64,000 nt of DNA from Xylocopa sonorina. Its lineage: Eukaryota; Arthropoda; Insecta; Hymenoptera; Apidae. The translations under genes were made by a program, and so were the position numbers. The stretch spans positions 186,001-250,000 of the forward strand of contig NC_135209.1 of the NCBI RefSeq assembly GCF_050948175.1. The letters are read 5' to 3'. The notes beneath the pieces are model-generated. The model saw only the letters and a program-made list of their open reading frames with translations. It did not search any database and was not told the DNA's origin. Shown here in pieces: positions 18,165 to 31,585 of the stretch (within the stretch, counting starts at the first letter, position 1; every line of letters begins with the position of its first letter).

Positions 18165-21100
18165 TAGAGTTCTTATGATTCTTAAAACGCGATATTGAAT
18201 TTCATATCTATGTTTCATGATAAGATATAATATTCATTGCGAAGTGTTATGCATTCCTCGTCTACGATTCAAATGAATGTAACTGCGACACTTCCTTGCA
18301 AGGAAATAGCGTTTGAAAATGTCTACCTATCGTAGCAATAGTGTTCTAATGCTTCTTAAAACGCGATATCGCGCCTCATATCTATGTTTCATGGTAAGAT
18401 ATAATATGATTTGCGAAGTGTTATGTATTCCTCGTCTACACTTCAAATGAATGTAAATGCGGCACTTCCTTGCAAGGAAATAGCGTTTGCAGATGTCTAC
18501 CTATCGTAGCAATAGAGTTCTATTGCTTCTTAAAACGCGATATCGCATCTCATTTCTATGTTTCATGGTAAGATATAATATGATTTGCGAAGTATCATGT
18601 ATTCCTCGTCTACACTTCAAATGAATGTAAATGCGACACTTCCTTGCTAGGAAATAGCGTCTGCAGATGTCTAGGTATCGTAGCAATAGAGTTCTAATGC
18701 TTCTTAAAACGCGATATCGCATCTCACTTCTATGTTTCATGGTAAGATATAATATGATTTGCGAAGTGTTATGTATTCCTCGTCTACACTTCAAATGAAT
18801 GTAAATGCGACACTTCCTTGCTAGGAAATAGCGTCTGCAGATGTCTAGGTATCGTAGCAATAGGGTTCTAATGCTTCTTAAAACGCGATATCGCATCTCA
18901 CTTCTATGTTTCATGGTAAGATATAATATGATTTGCGAAGTGTTATGTATTCCTCGTCTACACTTCAAATGAATGTAAATGCGACACTTCCTTGCAAGGA
19001 AATAGCGTTTACAGATGTCTACGTATCGAAGCAATAGAGTTCAAATGCTTCTTAAAACGAGATATTGCGTCTCATATCTATGTTTCATGATAAGATATAA
19101 TATTCATTGCGAAGTGTTAAGCACTCCTCGTCTACGATTCAAATGAATGTAAATGCGACACTTCCATGCAAGGAGATAGCCTTTGTAGATGTCTACCTAA
19201 AGTAGCAATAGAGTTCTAATGCTTCTTAAAATGCGATATCGCATCTCATTTCTATGTTTCATGGTAAGATATAATATTCATTGCGAAGTGTTATGCATTC
19301 CTCGTCTACGATTCAAATGAATGTAAATGTGACACTTCCTTGCAAGGAAATAGCGTTTGCAGATGTCTACGTATCGTAGCAATAGAGTTCTTATGATTCT
19401 TAAAACGCTATATTGCATCTCATTTCTACGTTTCATGGTAAGATATAATATGATTTGCGAAGTGTTATGTATTCCTCGTCTACACTTCAAATGAATGTAA
19501 ATGCGACACTTCCTTGCAAGGAAATAGCGTTTGCAGATGTCTACCTAAAGTAGCAATAGAGTTCTAATGCTTCTTAAAACGCGATATCGCATCTCATTTC
19601 TATGTTTCATGGTAAGATATAATATGATTTGCGAAGTGTTATGTATTCCTCGTCTACACTTCAAATGAATGTAAATGCGACACTTCCTTGCAAGGAAATA
19701 GCGTTTGCAGATGTCTACGTATCGTAGCAATAGAGTTCAAATGCTTCTTAAAACGCGATATCGCATCTCATTTCTATGTTTCATGGTAAGATATAATATG
19801 ATTTGCGAAGGGTTATGTATTCCTCGTCTACACTTCAAATGAATGTGAATGCGACACTTCCTCGCTAGGAAATAGCGTTTGCAGATGTCTACGTATCGTA
19901 GCAATAGAGTTCTTATGATTCTTAAAACGCTATATTGCATCTCACTTCTATGTTTCATGGTAAGATATAATATGATTTGCGAAGTGTTATGTATTCCTCG
20001 TCTACACTTCAAATGAATGTAAATGCGACACTTCCTTGCAAGGAAATAGCGTTTACAGATGTCTACGTATCGAAGCAATAGAGTTCAAATGCTTCTTAAA
20101 ACGAGATATTGCGTCTCATATCTATGTTTCATGATAAGATATAATATTCATTGCGAAGTGTTAAGCACTCCTCGTCTACGATTCAAATGAATGTAAATGC
20201 GACACTTCCTTGCAAGGAAATAGCGTTTGCAGATGTCTACGTATCGTAGCAATAGAGTTCTTATGATTCTTAAAACGCTATATTGCATCTCACTTCTACG
20301 TTTCGTGGTAAGATATAATATGATTTGCGAAGTGTTATGTATTCCTCGTCTACACTTCAAATGAATGTAAATGCGACACTTCCTTGCAAGGAAATAGCGT
20401 TTGCAGATGTCTACCTAAAGTAGCAATAGAGTTCTAATGCTTCTTAAAACGCGATATCGCATCTCATTTCTATGTTTCATGGTAAGATATAATATTCATT
20501 GCGAAGTGTTATGCATTCCTCGTCTACGATTCAAATGAATGTAAATGCGACACTTCCTTGCAAGGAAATAGCGTTTGCAAATGTCTACCTATCGTAGCAA
20601 TAGTATTCTAATGCTTCTTAAAACGCGATATCGCATCTCAATTCTATGTTTCATGGTAAGATATAATATGATTTGCGAAGTGATATGTATTCCTCGTCTA
20701 CACTTCAAATGAATGTAAATGCGACACATCCTCGCTAGGAAATAGCGTTTGCAGATGTCTACCTAACGTAGCAATAGAGTTCTAATGCTTCTTAAAACGC
20801 GATATCGCATCTCATTTCTATGTTTCATGGTAAGATATAATATGATTTGCGAAGTGTTATGTATTCCTCGTCTACAAGTCAAATGAATGTAAATGCGACA
20901 CTTCATTGCAAGGAAATAGCGTTTGCAGATGTCTAACTAAAGTAGCAATAGTGTTCTAATGCTTCTTAAAACGCGATATCGCATCTCATTTCTATGTTTC
21001 ATGGTAAGATATAATATTCATTGCGAAGTGTTAAGCACTCCTCGTCTACGATTCATATGAATGTAAATGCGACACTTCCTTGCAAGGAAATAGCGTTTGC

Positions 21101-22689
21101 AAATGTCTCCCTATCGTAGCAATAGTATTCTAATGCTTCTTAAAACGCGATATCGCATCTCAATTCTATGTTTCATGGTAAGATATAATATTCATTGCGA
21201 AGTGTTAAGCACTCCTCGTCTACGATTCATATGAATGTAAATGCGACACTTCCTTGCAAGGAAATAGCGTTTGCAGATGTCTACGTATCGTAGCAATAGA
21301 GTTCTTATGATTCTTAAAACGCTATATTGCATCTCATTTCTACGTTTCATGGTAAGATATAATATGATTTGCGAAGTGTTATGTATTCCTCGTCTACACT
21401 TCAAATGAATGTAAATACGACACTTCCTTGCAAGGAAATAGCGTTTGCAGGTGTCTACGTATCGTAGCAATAGAGTTCTTATGATTCTTAAAACGCGATA
21501 TCGCATCTCATTTCTATGTTTCATGGTAAGATATAATATTCATTGCGAAGTGTTATGTATTCCTCGTCTACACTTCAAATGAATGTAAATGCGACACTTC
21601 CTTGCAAGGAAATAGCGTTTGCAGATGTCTACGTATCGTAGCAATAGAGTTCTTATGATTCTTAAAACGCTATATTGCATCTCATTTCTACGTTTCATGG
21701 TAAGATATAATATGATTTGCGAAGTGTTGTGTATTCCTCGTCTACACTTCAAATGAATATAAATGCGACACTTCCTTGCAAGGAAATAGCGTTTGCAGAT
21801 GTCTACGTATCGTAGCAATAGAGTTCAAATGCTTCTTAAAACGCGATATCGCATCTCATTTCTATGTTTCATGGTAAGATATAATATGATTTGCGAAGGG
21901 TTATGTATTCCTCGTCTACACTTCAAATCAATGTGAATGCGACACTTCCTCGCTAGGAAATAGCGTTTGCAGATGTCTACGTATCGTAGCAATAGATTTC
22001 TAATGCTTCTTAAAGCGCGATATCGCATCTCATTTCTATGTTTCATGTTAAGATGTAATATTCATTGCGAAGTGTTATGCATTCCTCGTCTACGATTCAA
22101 ATGAATGTAAATGCGACACTTCCTTGCAAGGAAATAGCGTTTGCAGATGTCTACGTATCGTAGCAATAGAGTTCTTATGATTCTTAAAACGCTATATTGC
22201 ATCTCACTTCTACGTTTCATGGTAAGATATAATATGATTTGCGAAGTGTTATGTATTCCTCGTCTACACTTCAAATGAATGTAAATGCGACACTTCCTTG
22301 CAAGGAAATAGCGTTTGCAGATGTCTACCTAAAGTAGCAATAGAGTTCTAATGCTTCTTAAAACGCGATATCGCATCTCATTTCTATGTTTCATGGTAAG
22401 ATATAATATTCATTGCGAAGTGTTATGCATTCCTCGTCTACGATTCAAATGAATGTAAATGCGACACTTCCTTGCAAGGAAATAGCGTTTGCAGATGTCT
22501 ACGTATCGTAGCAATAGAGTTCTTATGATTCTTAAAACGCTATATTGCATCTCATTTCTACGTTTCATGGTAAGATATAATATGATTTGCGAAGTGTTAT
22601 GTATTCCTCGTCTACACTCCAAATGAATGTAAATGCGACACTTCCTTGCAAGGAAATAGCGCTTGCAGATGTCTACGTATCGTAGCAAT

Positions 22690-25270
22690 AGATTTCTAAT
22701 GCTTCTTAAAACGCGATATCGCATCTCATTTCTATGTTGCATGATAGGATATAATATTCATTGTAAAGTGTTATGTATACCTCGTATTCTCTTCAGAAGA
22801 ATGTAAATGCGACACTTCCTTGCAAGGAAATAGCGTTTGCAGATGTCTACGTTTCGTAGCAATAGAGTTCTTATGATCCTTAAAACGCGATATCGCATCT
22901 CATTTCTATGTTTCATGGTAAGATATAATATAATATGCGAAGTGTTATGTATTCCCCGTCTACACTTCAAATGAATGTGAATGCGACACTTCCTTGCTAG
23001 GAAATAGCGTTTGCAGATGTCTACGAAGCGAAGCAATAGAGTTCAGATTCTTCTTAAAAGGAGATATCGCATCTCATTTCTATGTTTCATGATAAGGTAT
23101 AATATTCATTGCGAAGTGTCATGTAAACCTCGCATTCACTTCAAAAGAATGTAAATGCGACACTTCCTTGCAAGGAAATAGCGTTTGCAGATGTCTACGT
23201 ATCGCAGCAATAGAGTTCAAATGCTTCTTAAAACGAGATATCGCATCTCATTACTATGTTCCATGGTGAGATATAATATTCATTGCGATGTGTCATGTAT
23301 TCCTCCTTTACGCTTCAAATGAATGTAAATGCGACACATCTTTGATAGGAGATATCGATTGCAGATGTCTACGTATCGTATGGATGGAGTTCTAATGCTT
23401 CTTAAAACGAGATATGGCGTCTCATTTCTATGTGTCATGATAAGGTATAATATTCATTGCGAAGTGTTATGTATTCCTCGTCTGCACTTCAAATGAATGT
23501 GAATGCGACACTTCCTTGCTAGGAAATAGCGTTTGCAGATGTCTACGAAGCGAAGCAATAGAGTGCAAATTCTTCTTAAAACGAGATATCGCATCTCATT
23601 TCTATGTTTCATGATAAGGTATAATATTCATTGCGAAGTGTCATGTAAACCTCGCATTCACTTCAAAAGAATGTAAATGCGACACTTCCTTGCATGGAAA
23701 TAGCGTTTGCAGATGTCTACGTATCGTAGCAATAGAGTTCTTATGATCCTTAAAACGCGATATCGCATCTCATTTCTATGTTTCATGGTAAGATATATCA
23801 TGGTTTGCGAAGTGTTATGTATTCCTCGTCTACACTTCAAATGAATGTAAATGCGACACTTCCTTGCAAGGAAATAGCGTTTGCAGATGTCTACGTACCG
23901 TAGCAATAGATTTCTAATGCTTAAAACGCGATATCGCATCTCATTCCTATGTTGCATGATGAGATATAATATTCATTGTAAAGTGTTATGTATTCCTCGT
24001 CTACACTTCAAATACATGTAAATGCGACACTTCCTTGCAAGGAAATAGCGTTTGCAGATGTATTCGTATCGAAGCAATGGAGTTCAAATGCTTCTTAAAA
24101 CGAGATATTGCATCTCAAATATATGTTTCATGATAAGATATAATATTCATTGCGAAGTGTTATGCATTCCTCGCCTACGATTCAAATGAATGTAAATGCG
24201 ACACTTGCTTGCTTGGAAATAGCGCTTGCAGATGTATACGTATCGTAGCAATAGAGTTCTAATACTTCTTAAAACGCGATATCGCATCTCATTTCTATGT
24301 TGCATGATAGGATATAATATTCATTGTAAAGTGTTATGTATACCTCGTATTCTCTTCAGAAGAATGTAAATGCGACACTTCCTTGCAAGGAAATAGCGTT
24401 TGCAGATGTCTACGTATCGTAGCAATAGAGTTCTTATGATTCTTGAAACGCGATATCGCATCTCATTTCTATGTTTCATGGAAAGATATAATATGATTTG
24501 CGAAGTGTTATGTATTCCTCGTCTACACTTCAAATGAAAGTAAATGCGACACTTCCTTGCAAGGAAATAGCGTTTGCAGATGTCTACGTATCGTAGCAAT
24601 AGGTTTCTAATGCTTCTTAAAACGCGATATCGCATCTCATTTCTATGTTTCATGGTAAGATATAATATGATATGCGAAGTGTTATGTATTCCTCGTCTAC
24701 ACTTCAAATAAATGTAAATGCGACACTTCCTTGCTAGGATATAGCGTTTGCAGATGTCTACGAAGCGAAGCAATAGAGTTCAGATTCTTCTTAAAACGAG
24801 ATATCGCATCTCATTTCTATGTTTCATGATAAGGTATAATATTCATTGCGAAGTGTCATGTAAACCTCGCATTCACTTCAAAAGAATGTAAATGCGACAC
24901 TTCCTTGCAAGGAAATAGCGTTTGCAGATGTCTACGTATCGCAGCAATAGAGTTCAAATGCTTCTTAAAACGAGATATCGCATCTCATTACTATGTTCCA
25001 TGGTGAGATATAATATTCATTGCGATGTGTCATGTATTCCTCCTTTACGCTTCAAATGAATGTAAATGCGACACATCTTTGATAGGAGATATCGATTGCA
25101 GATGTCTACGTATCGTATGGATGGAGTTCTAATGCTTCTTAAAACGAGATATGGCGTCTCATTCCTATGTGTCATGATAAGGTATAATATTCATTGCGAA
25201 GTGTTATGTATTCCTCGTCTACACTTCAAATGAATGTGAATGCGACACTTCCTCGTTAGGAAATAGCGTT
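22690..25270. repeat. Diverged 9/10-monomer repeat, about 1.6-1.7 kb period
   Basis: Unusual monomers recur. TGCATGATAG is at 22738 and 24301 (9 monomers minus 3 bp), and CCATGGTGAG at 23261 and 24998 (10 monomers minus 3 bp). One extra monomer lies between the markers in the second copy. This stretch holds the most diverged monomers of the window, including TGGAGTTC starts and ATCTTTGATAGGAG in place of the usual palindrome. Confidence 0.7.
23907..24077. repeat. 171-bp monomer with 3-bp deletion
   Basis: The start-to-start distance is 171 instead of 174. TCT is missing from the usual AATGCTTCTTAAAAC stretch near 23921. It is one of very few length variants in the array. Confidence 0.85.
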
Positions 25271-26259
25271 TGCAGATGTCTACGTATCGTAACAATAGAT
25301 TTCTAATGCTTCTGAAAACGCGATATCGCATCTCATTTCTATGTTTCATGGTAAGATATAATATTCATTGCGAAGTGTTATGCATTCCTCGTCTACGATT
25401 CAAATGAAAGTAAATGCGACACTTCCTCGCTAGGAAATAGCGTCTGCATATGTCTACATATCGTAGCAATAAATTTCTAATGCTTCTTAAAACGCGATAT
25501 CGCATCTCATTTCTATGTTTCATGGTAAGATATAATATGATTTGCGAAGCGTCATGTATTCCTCGTCTACTCTTCAAATGAATGTAAATGCGACACTTCC
25601 TTGCTAGGAAATAGCGTCTGCAGATGTCTAGGTATCGTAGCAATAGTGTTCTAATGCTTCTTAAAACGCGATATCGCATCTCATTTCTATGTTTCATGGT
25701 AAGATATAATATGATTTGCGAAGTGTCATGTATTCCTCGTCTACACTTCAAATGAATGTAAATGAGACACTTCCTTGCTAGGAAATAGCGTCTGCAGATG
25801 TCTAGGTATCGTAGCAATAGTGTTCTAATGCTTCTTAAAACGCGATATCGCATCTCAATTCTATATTTCATGGTAAGATATAACATGATTTGCGAAGTGT
25901 TATGTATTCCTCGCCTACACTTCAAATGAATGTAAATGCGACACTTCCTTGCTAGGAAATAGCGTTTGCAGATGCCTACGTATCGAAGCAATAGAGTTCA
26001 AATGCTTCTTAAAACGAGATATTGCATCTCATATCTATGCTTCCTGATAAGATATAATATTCATTGCGAAGTGTTATGTATTCCTCGTCTACGATTCAAA
26101 TGAAAGTAAATGCGACACTTCCTCGCTAGGAAATAGCGTTTGCAGATGTCTACGTATCGTAGCAATAGATTTCTAATGCTTCTTAAAACGCGATATCGCA
26201 TCTCATTTCTATGTTTCATGGTAAGATATAATATGATTCGCGAAGTGTTATGTATTCCT

Positions 26260-29200
26260 CGACTACACTTCAAATGAATGTAAATGCGACACTTCCTTGC
26301 AAGGAAATAGCTATTACAGATGTCTACGTATCGTAGCAATAGAGTTCAAATGCTTCTAAAAACAAGATATCGCATCTCAATTCTATGTTTCATGTTAAGA
26401 TATAACATGATTTGCGAAGTGTTATGTATTCCTCGTCTACACTTCAAATGAATGTAAATGCGACATTTCCTTGCTAGGAAATAGCGTGTGCAGATGTCTA
26501 GGTGCTGTAGCAATAGTGTTCTAATGCTTCTTAAAACGCGATATCGCATCTCAATTCTATGTTTCATGGTAAGATATAACATGATTTGCGAAGTGTTATG
26601 TATTCCTCGTCTACACTTCAAATGAATGTGAATGCGATACTTCCTCGCTAGGAAATAGCGTTTGCAGATGTATACGTACCGTAGCAATAGCTTTCTAATG
26701 CTTCTTAAAACGCCATATCGCATCTCATTTCTATGTTTCATGGTAAGATATAATATGATTTGCGATGTGTCATGTATTCCTCGTCTGCACTTCAAATGAA
26801 TGTAAATGCGACACTTCCTTGCAAGGAAATAGCGCTTGCAGAAGTCTACGTATCGTAGCAATAGATTTCTAATGCTTCTTAAAACGCGATATCGCATCTC
26901 ATTTCTATGTTGCATGATAGCATATAATATTCATTGTAAAGTGTTATGTATACCTCGTATTCTCTTCAGAAGAATGTAAATGCGACACTTCCTTGCAAGG
27001 AAATAGCGTTTGCAGATGTCTTCGTATCGTAGAAATAGAGTTCTTATGATTCTTGAAACGCGATATCGCATCTCATTTCTATGTTTCATGGTAAGATATA
27101 ATGTGATTTGCGAAGTATCATGTATTCCTCGTCTACACTTCAAATGAATGTAAATGCGACACTTCCTTGCAAGGAAATAGCGTCTGCAGATGTCTAGGTG
27201 TCGTAGCAATAGAGTTCTAAAACTTCTTAAAACGCGATATCGCATCTCATTTCTACGTTTCATGGTAAGATGTAATATGATTTGCGAAGTATCATGTATT
27301 CCACGTCTGCACTTCAAATGAATGTAAATGCGACACTTCCTTGCAAGGAAATAGCGCCTGCAGATGTCTACGTATCGAAGCAATAGAGATCAAATGCTTC
27401 CTAAAACAAGATATCGCATCTCAATTCTATGTTTCATGATAAAATGTAATACTCATTGCGATGTGTTATGTATTCCTCGTCTACGATTCAAATGAAAGTA
27501 AATGCGACACTTCCTTGCAAGGTAGTAGCGATTGCAGATGTCTACGTATCGTAGCAATAGAGTTCATATCATTCTTAAAACGCGATATCGCATCTCATTT
27601 CTATGTTTCATGGTAAGATATAACATGATTTGCGAAGTGTTATGTATTCCTCGTCTACACTTCAAATGAATGTGAATGCGATACTTCCTCGCTAGGAAAT
27701 AGCGTTTGCAGATGTATACGTATCGTAGCAATAGCTTTCTAATGCTTCTTAAAACGCCATATCGCATCTCATTTCTATGTTTCATGGTAAGATATAATAT
27801 GATTTGCGATGTGTCATGTATTCCTCGGCTGCATTTCAAATGAATGTAAATGCGACACTTCCTTGCAAGGAAATAGCGCTTGCAGATGTCTACGTATCGT
27901 AGCAATAGATTTCTAATGCTTCTTAAAACGCGATATCGCATCTCATTTCTATGTTGCATGATAGCATATAATATTCATTGTAAAGTGTTATGTATACCTC
28001 GTATTCTCTTCAGAAGAATGTAAATGCAACACTTCCTTGCAAGGAAATAGCGTTTGCAGATGTCTACGTATCGTAGCAATAGAGTTCTTATGATTCTTGA
28101 AACGCGATATCGCATCTCATTTCTATGTTTCATGGTAAGATATAATATGATTTGCGAAGTATCATGCATTCCACGTCTACACTTCAAATGAATGTAAATG
28201 CGACACTTCCTTGCAAGGAAATAGCTATTACAGATGTCTACGTATCGTAGCAATAGAGTTCAAATGCTTCTAAAAACAAGATATCGCATCTCAATTCTAT
28301 GTTTCATGGTAAGATATAACATGATTGGCGAAGTGTTATGTATTCCTCGTCTACACTTCAAATGAATGTAAATGCGACATTTCCTTGCTAGGAAATAGCG
28401 TGTGCAGATGTCTAGGTGCTGTAGCAATAGTGTTCTAATGCTTCTTAAAACGCGATATCGCATCTCAATTCTATGTTTCATGGTAAGATATAACATGATT
28501 TGCGAAGTGTTATGTATTCCTGGTCTACACTTCAAATGAATGTGAATGCGATACTTCCTCGCTAGGAAATAGCGTTTGCAGATGTATACGTATCGTAGCA
28601 ATAGCTTTCTAATGCTTCTTAAAACGCCATATCGCATCTCATTTCTATGTTTCATGGTAAGATATAATATGATTTGCGATGTGTCATGTATTCCTCGTCT
28701 GCACTTCAAATGAATGTAAATGCGACACTTCCTTGCAAGGAAATAGCGCTTGCAGATGTCTACGTATCGTAGCAATAGATTTCTAATGCTTCTTAAAACG
28801 CGATATCGCATCTCATTTCTATGTTGCATGATAGCATATAATATTCATTGTAAAGTGTTATGTATACCTCGTATTCTCTTCAGAAGAATGTAAATGCGAC
28901 ACTTCCTTGCAAGGAAATAGCGTTTGCAGATGTCTACGTATCGTAGCAATAGAGTTCTTATGAATCTTGAAACGCGATATCGCATCTCATTTCTATGTTT
29001 CATGGTAAGATATAATATGATTTGCGAAGTATCATGTATTCCTCGTCTACACTTCAAATGAATGTAAATGCGACACTTCCTTGCAAGGAAATAGCGTCTG
29101 CAGATGTCTAGGTGTCGTAGCAATAGAGTTCTAAAACTTCTTAAAACGCGATATCGCATCTCATTTCTATGTTTCATGGTAACATGTAATATGATTTGCG

Positions 29201-29290
29201 AAGTATCATGTATTCCACGTCTACACTTCAAATGAATGTAAATGCGACACTTCCTTGCAAGGAAATAGCGTTTGCAGATGTCTACGTATC
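26260..29290. repeat. 11-monomer higher-order repeat (1,914 bp), about 1.6 copies
   Basis: Marker monomers recur at 1,914 bp (11x174), for example the CTATTACAGATGTC variant at about 26310 and 28224 and the GTGCTGTAGCAATAG variant at about 26503 and 28417. Part of the same unit appears again from 29304 (6 monomers later) and from 36090, showing later partial reuse. Confidence 0.8.
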
Positions 29291-31585
29291 GTAGCAATAG
29301 AGTTCAAATGCTTCTAAAAACAAGATATCGCATCTCAATTCTATGTTTCATGGTAAGATATAACATGATTTGCGAAGTGTTATGTATTCCTCGTCTACAC
29401 TTCAAATGAATGTAAATGCGACATTTCCTAGCTAGGAAATAGCGTGTGCAGATGTCTAGGTGCTGTAGCAATAGTGTTCTAATGCTTCTTAAAACGCGAT
29501 ATCGCATCTCAATTCTATGTTTCATGGTAAGATATAACATGATTTGCGAAGTGTTATGTATTCCTCGTCTACACTTCAAATGAATGTGAATGCGATACTT
29601 CCTCGCTAGGAAATAGCGTTTGCAGATGTATACGTATCGTAGCAATAGCTTTCTAATGCTTCTTAAAACGCCATATCGCATCTCATTTCTATGTTTCATG
29701 GTAAGATATAATATGATTTGCGATGTGTCATGTATTCCTCGTCTGCACTTCAAATGAATGTAAATGCGACACTTCCTTGCAAGGAAATAGCGTTTGCAGA
29801 TGTCTACGTATCGAAACAATAGAGTTCAAATGCTTCTTAAAACGAGATATTGCATCTCATATCTATGTTTCCTGATAAGATATAATATTCATTGCGAAAT
29901 GTTATGCATTCCTCGTCTACGATTCAAATGAATGTAAATGCGACACTTCCTTGCAAGGAAATAGCGTCTGCTGATGTCTACGTATCGTAACAATAGATTT
30001 CTAATGCTTCTTAAAACGCGATATCGCATCTCATTTCTATGCTTCATGGTAAGATATAATATGATTTGCGAAGCGTCATGGACTCCTCGTCTACTCTTCA
30101 AATGAATGTAATTGCGACACTTCCTTGCTAGGAAATAGCGTCTGCAGATGTCCAAGTATCGTATCAATAGTGTTCTAATGCTTCTTAAAACGCGATATCA
30201 CATCTCAATTCTATATTTCGTGGTAAGATACAACATGATTTGCGAAGTGTTATGTATTCCTCGTCTACACTTCAAATGAATGTAAATGCGACACTTCCTC
30301 GCAAGGAAATAGCGTCTGCAGATGTCTACGTATCGTAACAATAGATTTCTAATGCTTCTTAAAACGCGATATCGCATCTCATTTCTATGTTTCATGGTAA
30401 GATATAATATGATTTGCGAAGCGTCATGTATTCCTCGTCTACTCTTCAAATGAATGTAAATGCGACACTTCCTTGCTAGGAAATAGCGTCTGCAGATGTC
30501 TAGGTATCGTAGCAATAGTGTTCTAATGCTTCTTAAAACGCGATATCGCATCTCATTTCTATGTTTCATGGTAAGATATAATATGATTTGAGAAGTGTCA
30601 TGTATTCCTCGTCTACACTTCAAATGAATGTAAATGCGACACTTCCTTGCTAGGAAATAGCGTCTGCAGATGTCTAGGTATCGTAGCAATAGTGTTCTAA
30701 TGCTTCTTAAAACGCGATATCGCATCTCAATTCTATATTTCATGGTAAGATATAACATGATTTGAGAAGTGTTATGTATTCTTCGCCTACACTTCAAATG
30801 AATGTAAATGCGACACTTCCTTGCTAGGAAATAGCGTTTGCAGATGTCTACGTATCGAAGCAATAGAGTTCAAATGCTTCTTAAAACGAGATATTGCATC
30901 TCATATCTATGGTTCATGGTAAGATATAATATGATTTGCGAAGCGTCATGGATTCCTCGTCTACTCCTCAAATGAATGTAAGTGCGACACTTCCTTGCAA
31001 GGAAATAGCGTCTGCAGATGTCTACGTATCGTAGCAATAGATTTCTAATGCTTCTTAAAACGCGATATCGCTTCTCATTTCTATGCTTCATGGTAAGATA
31101 TAATATGATTTGCGAAGCGTCATGGATTCCTCGTCTACACTTCAAGTGAATGTAAATGCGACACTTCCTTGCTAGGAAATAGCGTCTGCAGATGTCTAGG
31201 TATCGTAGCAATAGAGTTCTAATGCTTCTTAAAACGCGATATCGCATCTCATTTCTATGTTTCATGGTAAGACATAATATGATTTGCGAAGTGTTATGTA
31301 TTCCTCGCCTACACTTCAAATGAATGTAAATGCGACACTTCCTTGCAAGGAAATAGCTATTGCAGATGTCTACGTATCGTAGCAATAGAGTTCAAATGCT
31401 ACTAAAAACAAGATATCGCATCTCAATTCTATGTTTCATGGTAAGATATAACATGATTTGCGAAGTGTTATGTATTCCTCGTCTACACTTCAAATGAATG
31501 TAAATGCGACACTTCCTTGCTAGGAAATAGCGTGTGCAGATGTCTAGGTACTGTAGCAATAGTGTTCTAATGCTTCTTAAAACGC

